64,000 bases of DNA from Sycobia sp. Sy_11 (GCA_018907035.1 JACCIC010000014.1:2660001-2724000), one strand, 5' to 3'. Counted from the stretch's first letter, positions 38,801 through 53,800 are shown. Notes: generated by a model not told the origin, from the letters alone. Program-made: numbers and translations.

Positions 38801-39171
38801 AGGAATACATGTAGAAGATTAGGCCGGTACCGATAGAACATAACAATAAACCAAAAGCTTTGATTTTTAAGAACAAGCACGAGTGTACCCATGTCTTTTT
38901 ACTACGTGGAGCTAAACGCACTCCATTACACCGCCCCTATACAGGACCCCATCGTATAATAGACCGAAGCCACAATAGCAAATCGTTTGTTATAGAGATA
39001 AACGTGACGCATAGGACGGTTGGATTAGAGCGCGTCAAGCCAGCGTTTTTCATGGAGAGCAATAACTCAGTTTACAGTTTACGCAATACCCCCGCACGTA
39101 ACTTACGCGATCTCATCGAGGAAGAAATAGAGAAGCAGGGAAACGGCACCCGACGCCATCGCGCGACATAG
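35861..39171 (+). mobile_element. Decayed Ty3/gypsy-like retrotransposon (gag remnant, protease, RT, RNase H, integrase)
   Basis: Plus-strand pieces appear in pol order: an ORF at 35861-36097 (gag-end candidate); a protease core LIDRGADISVIP at about 36439-36474; a linker and the RT start (36489-37001); RT palm pieces (KSWRICGYYRRVNAVTR, FLKFDLLK); YMDD at 37340-37351; RNase H remnants at about 37500-37735; an integrase core HVNIDIVGPLPESDG with TTDKGTQF (38277-38514); ANGIVDCWHRDLKAA; and a TGPHR C-terminal module near 38940. Frames are broken by stops (36480, 37000, 37420, 38512, 38812) and shifts. The protease has Asp-Arg-Gly where the family needs Asp-Ser/Thr-Gly. It is therefore an old, inactive copy. 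The integrase style recalls CsRn1/Kabuki-type gypsy elements, on recognition only. Confidence 0.85.
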
Positions 39172-40910
39172 GGTTGCCGGAATTTGAAAGTCACTCGATA
39201 TATTCTGCCGACATCGATAGAGAAAACTCTTTCGAGCACGTAGAAACCACCGCAGGCACTGAAAACTTCGACTCCGCGAGCGAACATCCGTGTTTATTTT
39301 CGGTCAACCCGGACGCCACGTGCCCCACCGATCACCCTTGATCAGGCTCAGATAGCAAATATGGCGATGTATCCATCTCGGAAATATCGCGACAAAGCTT
39401 AGTTGTTAACGAACAGCCTAACACGACTCACAGACGCGCACTAAGAACCGACGGAACAAATTTAGAAAAAACACGTTGAAGCAATCACGCAGCCTGGTAT
39501 CTTTACTGACAGGCAGGGCGGGTATTGAACCATTAATGCAAAACTCTAAATAGGATCTAATGTCTTGTTGAATAGGTACAAGAACTGCTCTTTCGCTTCC
39601 GACGCAAATCGAGGCGGAGCTCGCGCTGCTCGATGACTGGGAACAATTGTAGCCCCTCGGTCCAGCAAGAGATGACGCATTCTTGGCGCGCATCCAAATG
39701 CTCGAATTCAGGATCTTGTTCCTGGCTAGATACGAGTGCGAAACCTTAACAATAACAAAATCCATGCGGAATAGCGTAGCTCGCGAAAGAAGCGACCGCA
39801 GTTACAATATCCAGCGCTTTATAATAAAGGAAGAGTCGGTTCTCGACCTATTTCTGTTCAATATTCATGTTAGAATCAGTGTACTTCGCGTCAGACAATT
39901 ATTAGACTCGCACGGGTTTTCGAACATAGAAATTGCTGAGTCAAGCTGCAAGACCCCCCCCCCCTCACACAACACCGCAAGAGCCCCAAACCTAGATACA
40001 GACCCGGTCCTCGCTGAAATTGCTGCATTTATTTTACTTACACATCCGGAGGCACTTCTGCGATCCAGGTCATCCGCCTCGCCTTTCGCGACGAGGCCCG
40101 CCGAAAACCTCCGAACTTAAGACTAGATCCTCGATTAGATTGAGATCACAGGACAACCATCATCCTTCGTCGGTAACAAAATTGACTTCGACGCGTCGAA
40201 TCAACGGTACGCGACAAATCAAGGATTAACCTTGATGGGAAGTGAAGCGCGACGATTTTATTTTAAAAGTATCGTAATCGGGAAGCCACGCGAATTCCTT
40301 AATTCGGCAGTCGTCGCAGGCATCCTCCGCAATCAAGGTATTCGATCACTCCTTAAAAGACATGTTGAGTCTAAGTATCCGCGAATACAACTACTTCAGG
40401 GGAAGTTTTTTAGGTACGTTCTACGTGGATTACCTCACGAACCTGGAGCTAGTTAATTGCAAGCGTTTAATAATTCGGTCGGTTTACCTTTTCGTGGTTC
40501 AAAACTCCAGCCTTAAGCGATTGCAGCTAAAGGATTGCGCAAGCAGCGACAGAGAGGCGCACATTAGTCTTCTCCGGGCGAAATGTCCTCATGAAAACGG
40601 AGTTTCGTTATTCCGTGAACCACCAGGACGTCGTAGTCTATTATACGTTTCCGTTGATCACGGGATCATCGAGCATACGCGAACTCGTACTCACGAGTAA
40701 TTGCTACGCCGATTACGCAATCTCGTAGATTATAGACAACTCGCCAGGGATAATCTGCAAGAAAGTTGTTACTATTCGAAAATGGTAGTCTTATTGAATT
40801 CCGCTCAGTAGTTAGCGAGATATTACGGAAACCCGATGTTGAGTTGTCGGCACTATCACCACGCCGACGGAGAGTCCAGCACGGAGTCAAATGTAATCCA
40901 TTTAACCTAG
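39172..40910 (+). other. G+C-richer, ORF-bearing DNA downstream of the gypsy-like pol, unidentified
   Basis: Frames at 39683-40120, 40232-40456 and 40362-40700 (plus) are more G+C-rich than host intergenic DNA and look like decayed coding sequence. One has a helical segment with RIQMLEFRILFLARYE and a Pro/Thr-rich stretch after a C run at 39954-39964. The position after integrase is where an env-like or third ORF would sit. I recognise no domain, and a second nested element is equally possible. Confidence 0.35.
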
Positions 40911-43900
40911 ATTACTCGAATTCGACAGTATCGATGATTTAACACATAACGCAATTCTGCCATTCCTGTAAGGAATGTTCGTTAACTGAAAAAATTACCT
41001 CAAGATCACGAGCGAGATCGAGACGATTCGGACGAGGTATAAAATAATCAGTTAAAAAGCTATTAATAGGTAAATCTGAGGTAAATGCAAGTTGCATTTG
41101 AAAAATTATGGGAATATCGCGAAAAACCTAGTGATCAGGTGTAAATGAAATGGGGACTATAATTTGAAAATAACTTGAAAGAAGAGTCTATACTTCGAAG
41201 GGATGGCTCGATCCGGATAACGGGGAATAGCACTGGTACGGAGATATAAACGCAAGTCGAATACTTTTTGGACGCGCCGCGTATATTTTAAAATGAATCG
41301 ATAATATTTGTAACTATGAAGTATTAAATAATTTGTAATTGATTCTAATGAACGGCACAAGACAATTTTATTGTAAATTATTTTCTCATATGTTAAAACA
41401 AGGAGAATTAAATAAAATGAAACTAGTTTTTAAAAAACAAATTTATTATACTTATGTGATGTATGTTCATTAAATAAAACATTGAATTTTTTACTATACA
41501 TTGTGTTTTTAGTAAAAAAATCACACCAAACAAAAATATCTTTAACGCTATCACTTTTAAATTAAAAAAATAAACAATAATAATGAGCAAACCGCATGTC
41601 TAGCTACCAAGAATTATAATTATAAAAAAAATATTTTCATTTATACAGTTATTCAAGCTTCTTTTGTATGCGATACAATAATAAAGCAAAAAGAAATTAT
41701 AATTATACGCCTTTTTTATTTTTATAGAATAATGACGATACGCCAAGTACCGAAATATACGTATTTACATTGAAGATTAGCGATAACGAACATTATGTAC
41801 AAGTACATCAAATTACAAACACTAAAACGTTCGTCGCTTCTTGTACAAGTTTTTTATGTCACCATTGATTTTACTTATTATTTAACTCTCTCGACCATAG
41901 TCATCGAAGCTCTCGCAAGACTTCAATTTGAAGTATGAATTTTTTTAACAGAACAATGAAGAAGAAATTGATTGTATTTGAAAACATAGGCAATTATAAA
42001 TCAATATGTCTGTTTGGCACGGTTCACTATGCAAAAGTCGAACAAGTGCTAATATGAAAGTGATTTGGTCTTTTTCATTTAGAGACTTTAAAATCTCGGA
42101 AGCTTCGATCAGTGGTGAAAGTTTTTATTTTACACATAAAAAATTGAGAATTCATGAATGCGACAGTAATGTCTGCATATAGTAAGTTAATTTATGCAAT
42201 TAATATAGATTTATGTATATTTATATATTACAAATTCCTTAGCCTTTCAACAAAAATTGTAATGTTTCATATTGTTTGACTGCCAGTTAAACTATATCTG
42301 GGGCAGTCATAATTATGTACTTTCGTATGGCTAAAGTATTTCTCTTTTGCCTGTCTCGCATTAATCATTCATATGTATGCTTACTCACGCACTCGTGAAA
42401 ATTATGTTGGTAGTTTCAGGACAAATCAATAAACCTATGAACCACTGTCCATAGCCCAAAACGGACAAAACGACACAAGAAAACCCGTTGGTCCGGCGAG
42501 TTTTTACGTATAAATAGTTTTTTTTTTTTATTAAATAGTTCACTGAATATTAAAAATTTACTACACAATTCACAATTATTTTACACAAAAGTCGATAATC
42601 TAGCTTCACGATGACTTATTTCAGTTAAGTAACTCTGTTAATGAATATCAGACATTTCGTTTTGTATTTTTTTTTGTTCGCCCACACATGCATTTTGCAT
42701 GCTAATTATATGGAAAAAAAAGATAAAAAAGTGGTTTTATCTTCGTTTTTTATGTTGTACTTTCGAATCGATATACGCATTATACATTATACAATTTATA
42801 ACAATAATGATAATTTATATCATTAAACCTCCTTAAATTTTGATTTTGATTTATACAATTTGCATATTTTCTTATGTAAATGGAGATTACTGTAAAACTG
42901 CGTTAAACTAGCTTTCCAGTAGTATATAAAATAATTTATATCACTCCTTGGACTTCAGAAAAATTTTTAAATAAATAATAACAGAGCAAAATATTAATGA
43001 GATAAAAAAAATTAACATCATTATTATTATTTAACTTGAAAACTTTTCACTATTCTCAGAGGAAAGGCTATTTATTTATCTAAATTCGCATATTATTACA
43101 TATTATATTAAACTATATTCGGTGAGTACTATAACTTTGTGACGTTATGTTATAAGTTGTATATTGTAAACGTTACATAAATATAGATATATATTTCACG
43201 CTTCTCATCGTTCGTCGCATTTTCTCAAAATGAAAAAAGAGTAATTAAAAAACGAGGTATTCATAACAACACTGTATAAAAATCTAAACTGACCTTAATA
43301 TATTTATTCACTATATAAAAACAAAATTAGGGCACAAGAAATATGCCTGCCATGTATTCTTGCCGAGTATAAAGAGTACGATGAAAAGAGTTTGAATAAC
43401 GATAAGTCAAACGCAACCAACTTATTAAATCCTCCAAAACGTCTCATCATCTGTGTATACTATTTCCTTTATCAAAAATGTATTTCAGTCTCTAACCACC
43501 AGCTACCACATATACATATTTTCTATTCTATTGCACATTTTCGTTGAAAAAAATGACTCTAAACATACTGCATAGATTTTCCTCGTTTGAAATGATTATA
43601 GAATTGTCCTGCAATACATACACGATTACGAATGCGCTGATTTCTCTCGGCATCCCCCCCGACCCTTCCCCATTCCCAGCGCCAATGCTCATTATTAGAA
43701 GTTGCATTTAGTCTGTACTTAATTTTGGCTACTTTTGTGCATCAATAATGTACAACGCCTCCTATCACGATTTTCCACATAAGCGAGCGACATTAAATTT
43801 AAAAAAAAAAATACAAAAAATAAAAAAAAACAACAACAGGCCCGTAGTATAAGCTATACTTTAATGGACAGTACAGGAACCAAATGATCATTTCAATAAT

Positions 43901-44640
43901 GGCTAATCGATTTAAAATACTTTAGAAAACCTCCAGTGTCAAGCAGGTCTGCCCTAAATACTACCAGGACAATTCTTCGTTGCATTCGCTAAAAGCAATC
44001 CCTTCGTTTGCGCCGCAGTCGTCGCCCAGTAAGTATATATATATATCATCCAGAATAAAAAATAAACCGCATATATGCTCGGACACAACAACGAAGAACA
44101 AATACTGCACTTGAAAGAAACGCCCTCGTTCTTTCGCGTTCCAGGCCTTGCTGCTCGGTTCGTCGCACGCTCACGCACACGCATACCGCACACGCGCAAA
44201 CACACACGCATTCGCGCTGGAAAACGCACACGCGAACCCACAGAGATTGTATAACAGGTGGTGTTTTTTTTTTGTTTTGCTTCTTTTTGAAAGCCGCACC
44301 CCCCCCCCCTCCATCTCACCCCGAGAGAGTCGTGTTCGTATCATACTTCACCCCGCACCCACAACGCCGCCACCTCTTTGTTTTTCGTTCCTGCTTCCGT
44401 TTCTGCTTCATTTTTGCTCTAGACGGAGACCTGGCAGCCGTGGGACTTGGCCTTGGCCTTCATCGCCGCGGCCGTGGTCATCGTCGTGGCTGCGGCGGTC
44501 GTCGCGGTCCTCTTCATCGTCATGGTGGCGACGCCGCCGACGTCCTTGACGCCGACGCGGAAGAGATTGCTGGGCGAGTCCTCGCGCCGGCCCGTCTCCC
44601 TCCAGCCGCAGATCGGCGGGGGGGAGGCGTAACAGCTGCG
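40911..44640. other. Intergenic DNA and 3' UTR side of the ZDHHC gene
   Basis: A TATAAAAT followed by ATCAGTT (41038-41051) looks like a gypsy-LTR-type core promoter and may mark the end of the element island. Beyond about 41400 the DNA is plain A+T-rich with no coding-like frame. The part next to 44640 (CA-rich 44160-44240, C run 44299-44309) is expected to be the 3' UTR of the minus-strand palmitoyltransferase. TTTATT words near 43068 and 43302 are possible minus-strand poly(A) signals. Confidence 0.45.
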
Positions 44641-47600
44641 CTATACCGATATCTCGTAGTTCATGTCGTAGACGCTGGCCCGGTCGGGGCCCGGGCTCGT
44701 CGGCCTCTGGCCCGCTGCGGCGGCGGCGGCGGCGGCGGCGGCGGACGCCGACCTCGAGTCGCCGGGCCCGCCCGGCAGGGACGCGGGGCCAGGGACGGCG
44801 CCGCCGACGGCCCCGGGCGCCGAGACCATCTCCATCGAGTCGGTCATCTCGAGGGCGCGCACGAACGACATGGGCCGGCGCCGGTTGTCCGCCGCTGCGG
44901 CGGCGGCGGCTGCTGCTGCCGCGGCCGCGGCGGTGGCGTTGACGGAGGCGGAGGAGGAGGATGTCGGCGTCGTCGGCGTGGCCATGCTGGTCTTGCGCTT
45001 CACCTGGGGCGACTGGTGGGGCGGGAAGACCGGGACGCCGCCGCGGAGCACCGGGTGGTAGGCGGCGCGAGGCGCGGCCGAGTAGGGCTGCTGCGTCGGG
45101 CTCGTCGGGTTCGAGCGGTAGTAGTCGTAGGGCAGCGGAGGACGCTGCGAGCCTGGACCAGCCTGTGGAATTTTTAATCGTTCGTTTGTTTCCTTGTTTT
45201 TTTTCTCTCTTTTGTTTTTGTTCGGTCATTATTGAACATTTATTTTAACAATGGATTTGTAACATATTATACGGGGCAGATAGTCCTTTTACTAAGGCAC
45301 ACATACGTGTGAGCAAATCCAGAAAACTTTTAACATTTCGGTAGATGAAAAATCAATCTTTGTTTTCATGGCAATTGACTCTTGACTAAATTTTTTTTCT
45401 TTCGCGAAGTACTAACTTGAAATCATAAGAAAACTAAAAATAAAGTACTTGAAAGATAAAAAATAAGTAGGTTTCCTCAATTTTTACAAGATTCTTTTTT
45501 ATCTTTGAAAACAAACTTGTATTGTTTATTCATAGCAGTAAACATTTTTATTAAAAAATAATTAAAAATTACTTGAAAAAGTAATAATGTGTGATATCAT
45601 TGTTGAAAACCAGAATTTCTATTAACATTTGATGAAAGCAAGAGTTTTCACGAGTATATATCCCTTTAGACTCACGTTTTAAACTTAAACTGTTTTTTTT
45701 TCACAGACATTCGCACATTTAATACTTCAACTGCATTTTTTCAAGTATTACGAAAACAATTAATTTTTATCATTTCTTGAGAAAATTCAGTTTCCTGTAA
45801 CTTCTGTGAGATAGATCATGCACTTTCATATTGAACAGGTTTTTGACATTTCTGGATTTCATTTTTAAAAGTTTATAATTTGAGGAAAAGTTTTTTATAA
45901 TTTGAGGAAAAATGTTCAAAAGCATACCTTATTGTTTAATTGATCTTAACAAAAGAAAAAAGTTTTTTTTTAATTTATGAAAAATCTTTATATTTATAGT
46001 AATTTATATTTATAGTATTTCATATTTATAGTATTTCAAAGTTACGCATAAGAAATATAATTTAATCATAAAATGAATGTGATACCATCATTTAAGTATA
46101 TACTATAATTTAAAACAATTTTGTCATGCAAACTTTAGAGTAAATAAAATATCAGTTTCGTAAAAGTTAAAAGTTTTCTCGATTTTCTCACATACATTAA
46201 CGAACTTCATTTCCGTCTCCGAAAAAATTTGAAAAATTCTTTTGTAAAGTAACTGTGGAATAATTCGGTCGACGGGAAGCAAGCTCGAACCATCTTGTAT
46301 AGAATATATAAAATTTTGGGTTAAATATCAGGGAGATGAGGATCCAAAAACAACTTTGTGTAATTGTAAAGAAAAGCAGACAAATCAAGACAACTTGTTG
46401 TTTACAGTGACGTTTTACTTCTTGAACCTGACATATATTAGAATTTAATTAAGGCAACGTTAATCTACTTATTTATACATGGATTAACTTCACTCTAAAT
46501 AAACATAATCTTGTTACGAAATTTTATGTTTTAAAGGTAAATTGTTTAAAAAACATACAAGTTAAACCAAAGTAATATAAAATATTTTTCTTTCTATTTT
46601 TTTTAAATAATCAATTATGATGATTCATTTCATAATTGCGATACTGGTTGATTACTTATTATCTTGATTTTTCGGCCAATATAATATATGAAGCATAGAA
46701 GGTTTATAAAAATCTAAATCAGCATATAATCAATTATGCATAATATTAAATATATAATTTATTTTGTATTTATATTAGTTTTTCTCAAATGAATTAAACC
46801 CGATTAAAATTTTAAATGAACACACTATGATTACAAAGTATAATTATTATTGATAAATAATTAATAGATTTTAAACTATATTTATTTTAAAATCAATAAG
46901 TTTGAAAAAATCTGCTTTAGTTTTTTATAAAAAATTGACTGAATTAAATAAAATGTAATTAATTTAAAAATATTTAATACCATTGTTATAACAAAGAACA
47001 ATTTTTACAACGGTTTTAAACGTTTCTTTGCGCGGAGCATCTTATGAATCAATCTGCTCAATATTCCAAACACAAGACTCTAACTTTCAACTTCGCCATA
47101 ATGACATTCTATTTCTGCTACGTCATGTAAATCGAAGATATATATAATCCATTCAATATGAACTTGCGCCTGTGCAATAATTTTATTAATTAAGAAGAGA
47201 CGGAAGGTTAACTGGTTAAAGGCAAGCACAGGATGCTCCCTACTTTTCAAATGGTTTTATGCCAATTTCCGATATAAATTAGGAGTTACGTCTATTCCCG
47301 GTTCAAATGATAAGATAATTTTCTTTGTTTAGGAATTTTCGAATGAACATGGCTGAATTTTGTCAAACGAAGCATATAGAAGTATTTAAAGCTTTTGTAT
47401 TAAAGTAAGAGTAATAAAAAGTTTTAACAATGAAAATAATTTTTGGTATCTTACTTGTAATGTTAAAGAAGATTTCGCAGTTAAAAAATTAGTTGTACTA
47501 GAAAATATCTAATAGCCATGATCAATTTTTTTTTGTTGCTGAACAAGCGATAAGTGTTTATTGAAACAGTTTAAAGTAAGCTTGTAAAATATCTTGAGAA

Positions 47601-50600
47601 AAATTGACGAAACCATAAAACGTAATATCTTATTATCAATTCATTTTGTCTAGCTACATTTTCTATTACTTAAAATAAAATTATATTTTATAAATATTAA
47701 ATAATAAAATTTCGATTAAGTTTACAATAGCAAAGGTTCTGCTATTTGAGTGAGAAATATTCATAATTCGACAGCTCTGATCGAGTCTTTCGATAACTCG
47801 AGCGTTAAGCTATAATCAATGATTCATATTTTTTATTATTTTATATTTATCCACGTATTAAATACTATAATCTCCTTCAATTACGTTCAATAACTCATAA
47901 GATCCAAATAATTTAAATTAAATTTACTTAGCCAAATAAATTTTTGTAATACTTATTAGCTTTGAAAAGTAATCATAATTACTAGCAAAATAATACAAAG
48001 CAATAAATAAAATTTGATCTCAGTCTTAATTTTTCACGTATAATAAATTATTAATATGCATTTAATATAATCAATGAAATACTCTTTCGCAATGCTAACA
48101 AAGTGAAATTCTACAGGTCAATATATTGTCAATATTTTCGACAGAGATCCGGATAATTCGTTTGTTCGATTTGTAATAGAACAGTGTTTAAACTGACCTC
48201 TCTTCTGAACAATGTTTAACTGAGATCCCTTCCGAATAATCGAGAATAGATTCCTTCTCGCGGATAATGCAAGACACGTGTGCATTTTGTCTTTTAATTG
48301 TCGAGGATTACTCGAAATCAATTATTAACCGGGAGCCTCAATGCCGTCGCGCTTACCGTGAAAATGCCAATGCCCCGAACCAATGAATATCTAAGCGTTA
48401 GAAGAAGAAGAAAAAAATCATAAATACACACAGAGCCCGCTTCAAGAATTTTCAAAAATCCGCATCCGCGCAAGACCGATCCGATCGCCGCCATCTGATC
48501 TAACGCATGTACTGACCATGGACGCCTGATGCTGCTGGGCGGCCTGGTGCGCCGCGGCGAGCGCCGCGACCGTCGAGGTCGGCCCGCTCGGGGGATAGCC
48601 GCCGCTGGGCGAGCTGTCCTTCCAGGTGTAGACGCCACGCTGGGGCGAGCCCGCGAGCTCCCTTATGTTGTCCACGGTGTTGTTGGTGCGGGCGTACGGG
48701 TGCTCCTTAGCCTGGCGCACGAGCTCGCTCTCGGAGAGGAATCTGCGCTGGGGACTGTAGCCCGTGGCGATCTGCTGCTGCATGATCGGATTGCCTCCCG
48801 GGTGCTGGGCGTCGTAGTACTTGGCCTGCTGTTGCTGCGGCTGCGGCGGCTGCTGCGGCTGCTGCTGCTCGGACACGCCGATGAAGTCTGGCCGACGGAC
48901 CTGCGTCGGTGTGCCCGGATTCGATCTGCAAGCAGACGAGGCCGAGGTCAGGGGCGGCGCGCTCGTACGAGGCGTTTATATATATAGAAACAAGGAGCAG
49001 AATAGAGGACCGGGTATAGAGATTCAGCGCGGTCAGGTATAGAGATTCGGGGATATCGGTATGAGAGTGAAAGAACGCAACGCTTAAGCAAAGCGCGGTG
49101 GTGTTTATAGAAACAAAGAAAATTGATAGCGTTTTGCGCCGGTACCTTAGTTCTTGGTTCTCGTTTGGATATCGATTAATTTCAACACAATATGTACACA
49201 CATAGGCTGTGTCGTACTCCGATGGGGTTTCAAAAATGTACAATTTTTTTTCTATTTCAGAATATTAACAGCTTTAATAAATAATTAAGAGGTATTTTCT
49301 TATGATTATCGATAATATTTCTTTACAGCCTCGATCATTTGTACGTATACAAAATATTATTGGAAATAAATATATATGTCTTTAAATAAGTAACATAGCC
49401 TGGTCAAGTGGAAGCGGCCTTTGCACGTTATCTAATCACTTGCTACCTGTGCCTGTTAGACGTAATTTTCTGTGCTTTGTGTAAAATAGGTCATGGAAGC
49501 CAATTAGTTTTCTATATAAGAATAGATTTCCTTTGTATTATTTTATTATAGTATAGAAACGAGTATGCAAGTAAATTGTTATAAATTATAAAAATTTAAT
49601 TTTTCATTATACTCGTAATATTATTTGTACATTTGGATACGAAATGCTAACTTTTTAATTATGTTCATTTCTTAATTCTTTACACTTGCTCCTTATTTTT
49701 ATAACATCTGACAGATTTTAAATATAGATTATTAGAGTTTTTTTTTCCAATTATCTATTTATTATATTAATTAAATTTTCTTATTTATTCAAGCTGATAA
49801 TAAATAAATACAATTATACATTTGAAGTATTTATAATCGATTTTTTACTACATTTAACAATATATATTAGTTTTTAAATAAACATAAAATCGGTATTCTT
49901 TTCGCTCGAATTAATTTTAATTTTAAGGGCAAGAACTTCGTCTAAAGTACCAGTGTATACGAAGCAATTAAGGAAAAATTATTTTAAGAAATATATCATC
50001 GACAAAACAGAATTCCAAATAGATCGACAATTATACGTTTTAATTATCGCACGTTTGTACTCATCCAATAAATTAAATTATTAATTTTTACCTTCGTTTT
50101 TTTTTTTTTTTTAATTTTTAGCCTTTTATAATAACTAAAAATTAAAAAGATCAAATGATAAATATATATACGTCCACAGAATGACGATGAAACTCTATTT
50201 ATAATAAACTTCTGCTTACTATATATAATATATATGTTTTCTCAGAACAAGTCTTTTTATAACAAATTAATAATGCTGCAATGAAAAGCCTGCTGTCATT
50301 CATTATCAGAACTGGTCATTAACTTAATAAATGTATCGATTTATCAATTCTAGATTCAGACGTTTCAACATGTTTGACAACTAGGAATTTGTAGAATATA
50401 CAAAATAAAATGTCTTCTATCGAAATTAAGTGAAGTCAAGCATTTCTGAGAGTACCAATTCTGATTTTTTAATTAAAATTCTGCAATAAAAAGGAAAAAT
50501 AGGAGCATAGGAATTTATACATAAAATAGCATAATAAAAGATAGTTAATAGTACAATTATCATTCTTAGCAACTATACAAAAAGTAACAAGATGGCTATA

Positions 50601-50793
50601 ATGATATAATTAAAGGCAGAAAAGTCATAGAGTGATTGCAAGATCTAAAATTAATGCTATGTGTGGCAATTTATTGATGGGTTATAATGCAATCCCGCAA
50701 CTAACTAACAATTATATAATCATAATATAACAAATAAAGTATGCAATGTATAATGTAATATAAGTGCGATAAACGCAGGATAACCAATAAAAC

Positions 50794-50855
<62 letters not shown>

Positions 50856-53800
50856 GCAAGAGAAGAAGCGTTAAAATACATATCTATAATAGTAAATATT
50901 TCAATATAAATTAAATAATTAATGTAAAATAAAGGGAAGAGAAAACTACAGAAAAAAGGTGTCCTTGCAGAACGAAGTTCGTGTTTTACCTGCAGTAGGT
51001 TGCAAACTGTGACTGGCCGAATGCAGCTCCTTGCAGTTACCACCCCCTGCAGTGGGACACAAACTTATCTATATACCACATAATCTCGTAAAGATTTACG
51101 TGCAAGCTAAATTTTTCTTCTACCGCGCGATGCTCGTTCGAAACTTCTCTCCTGATTTTTTTTAAATTCTCATTGTAAATAGTTTCTTAAAACACAATTC
51201 GAAATTTTTTTTTCTTCAAAAAAATATGAAATAATATTAACAAATTGTTTTTATTTCTATCAGAAAACCGATAGAATGTTTCTCGATTTAAAAATTTCGT
51301 GACAATCTGAATTACATGTACAAAAATATAAAGATATTGTTCATATAATTAGAATACGATGGAATGAAAATAAGTAACCAAATTAAAAACGTTTTATCAA
51401 AAACAATTCTACTTCAAAAAAAATATGTATTACTAATTATTTTAATAGAGCAAGTGAGAAGCACGAAAAGCTTCGCATACACGCACGCACACACACACGC
51501 ACGCGCACACCTACATACGCACACACGCACGCACACACCTATTACTACTGTGATGTTGAGCACTCTGCATCGTCCCAATTTATTTGCATTTACAAAACTA
51601 TTTTTACTGTAAAATCGTGATAAAGGTTCTCGGAAAGTGTGACTTAATTGAAAGAAATAACACTTGAAGAAGAACGCTAAAATTAATTAAGACAAATTAT
51701 TAGAATCGTCCGTTACTCACAATGTTAGATAAACTCGCTCGATCTCAACTAAAAGAAAAACAAATTATTGAATTTTAAAGAATTTCTGAAAGTATAAAAA
51801 GATCGAAATGAATTTTATAAAGCTGCATTATATTATATCCACGCTTAGTCATGTACAATAAGATTATTTTATACTGAAAAGGCCTGAATTAGTAATAATG
51901 AAAAAAAAATATAAAAAAAAAATAAATTAGTCAGTTTTAAACTGCTTTAATATTCCAGTGCCATAGCTTTGGACGTGATTATAAAGAAGGGTTTAAAAAG
52001 ATAGAGACAGCGATAAAAGTGACAGCGTGAGCAAAGGTGTTTTATACAAAAATTTGTCAATAATAAGAAATATTATAAATATTACGGGCAGACTGTATGT
52101 ATACAAAGGCTCTTCAACGATTAGATAAATATGAATTGAAGGCGCATTTCCATTCACTTTGTTACACGTTTATAGATGCAAGAGGTATATATGCGTATAC
52201 AATTAATTTCTTGCTTGGATTCAAGATAATAAAAGAAAACACAAAAGAACAAACAAATCTTCTTGTTAGAGATACGGTGCTCCGTAGTTGTTAATATAAT
52301 AACAGTCAATTATTTGTTACAGGAAAAAGAATAAGATACATAATAGTATAGAAATATAATACAGACTTAATTTGGTGCGCGCTCGAGGGACATCGATAGA
52401 CAACACATCGATTTATGCACGGATAAAAAGATATATGTATAAATGTGTGAAATATGTATTTATGTATATATGATTATTAGTATCGAGCTAGATAGTGTTC
52501 TGCCTGGACTCTGCTATACGTTTTATGTACATATATGTGTATCTTCAGGGTGATGTTAAAATGAATGATCGGAGCTCAGGAGGCATACCTGCGAATTGGA
52601 CTGGATATGGCCAATGGCGTTGGCACGCCAATGGCTTTGATTCTTTGTTGCATTGTCGGGCTTGCACCACCTTGACGACCGCCACTTGGGCCCGTCGCCG
52701 GTGAACCGGTTGAATCTGCTAATGGATCCGGCGTATGACTCCGCGAGCCATTAACGCCCCTGAAAGATGAATGCGTTATTATTATTATTATTATTATTAT
52801 TTTTTTTAATCAACTCTAATCAAAAGTATTTTTACAAAAATAAATATTAGGTATTAATTTCAAAGTCTACTTTGAGACCTTACATTTACTAAAACATTAA
52901 ATTAATACATAATAATCAATTTAATAATACTCTTCAGGAATTTTTCCACATTAATAAAACAAAAAAAAAAGAACAAAAACTTTTACCTTTATATTTTCAA
53001 TAATATTTTTAACAGTTTTCAACATCTAAATATTTGATTTTTAATATATTTAGTTAACGACAACTTTAGCAGCAATATAATGAAATAATTAAAACTAAAT
53101 CTTTTTGTGCCTTATTCGTTATTTTTTTATTTAAAAGAATAAATTATGGATATTGCCATCAAGTCTGTAAATAGACATTAAAATCAATATGCATAAAACC
53201 ATCTACAGGTGCTGCTCTTCCACACTTGTATTCTAAACAAATACTACAAAAATACATGCATGTCATAAACTCAGAGAGTAAAGTTTTTACAGAATACATT
53301 TTCAAAAAACTGATCAATTCTTTGAGAATACAATAGTGATATTATTCACTAAATAAGTTATATATATTTTAATTAAAATATTATTATATAACATTAAAGT
53401 ACAATAATCTTAAGCTATATAACGCAGAGAATAATTCTTAGATTTTATAAATATAATATAGATATATAAAATGACATTTACCTTGGTTTAGGGTGTGGAC
53501 TGCCTCTAGGATAATGTATAGGATGACGATGCTGTGACTGTGGAGGATGCCTGGGAGAATCACTGTTTTCCACAGGTGGCAGGAAGAAATTATTTTTTGA
53601 ACCATGTCTCTGCAACGGCGGAGTTGGTTCACAGTCTGCTGATTGCGAAGCAGTAGGCTCCATGTCAGTGTCGGAGCCATCTCTACCAGGAGATAACTGA
53701 AATTTAAAAAAAAAAAAAATAAACTGAATTAATAAATAACCATGTTACATACGATTATTTAAAATTTATTTACCAGTTTTGTTGGTTGGATTAATTAGAG

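Noticed and set aside
44272..45248. Long plus-strand frames (up to 301 codons) opposite the ZDHHC last exon
   Set aside because: They arise from stop-poor G+C-rich antisense. The minus frame ends in the conserved PDZ ligand.
47280..47320. GGTTCAAAT word resembling a tRNA T-arm
   Set aside because: No matching acceptor, D or anticodon arms can be folded around it.
48529..48987. Plus-strand 152-codon frame
   Set aside because: It is antisense to ZDHHC exon 48925-48517, which is phase-continuous with its neighbours.
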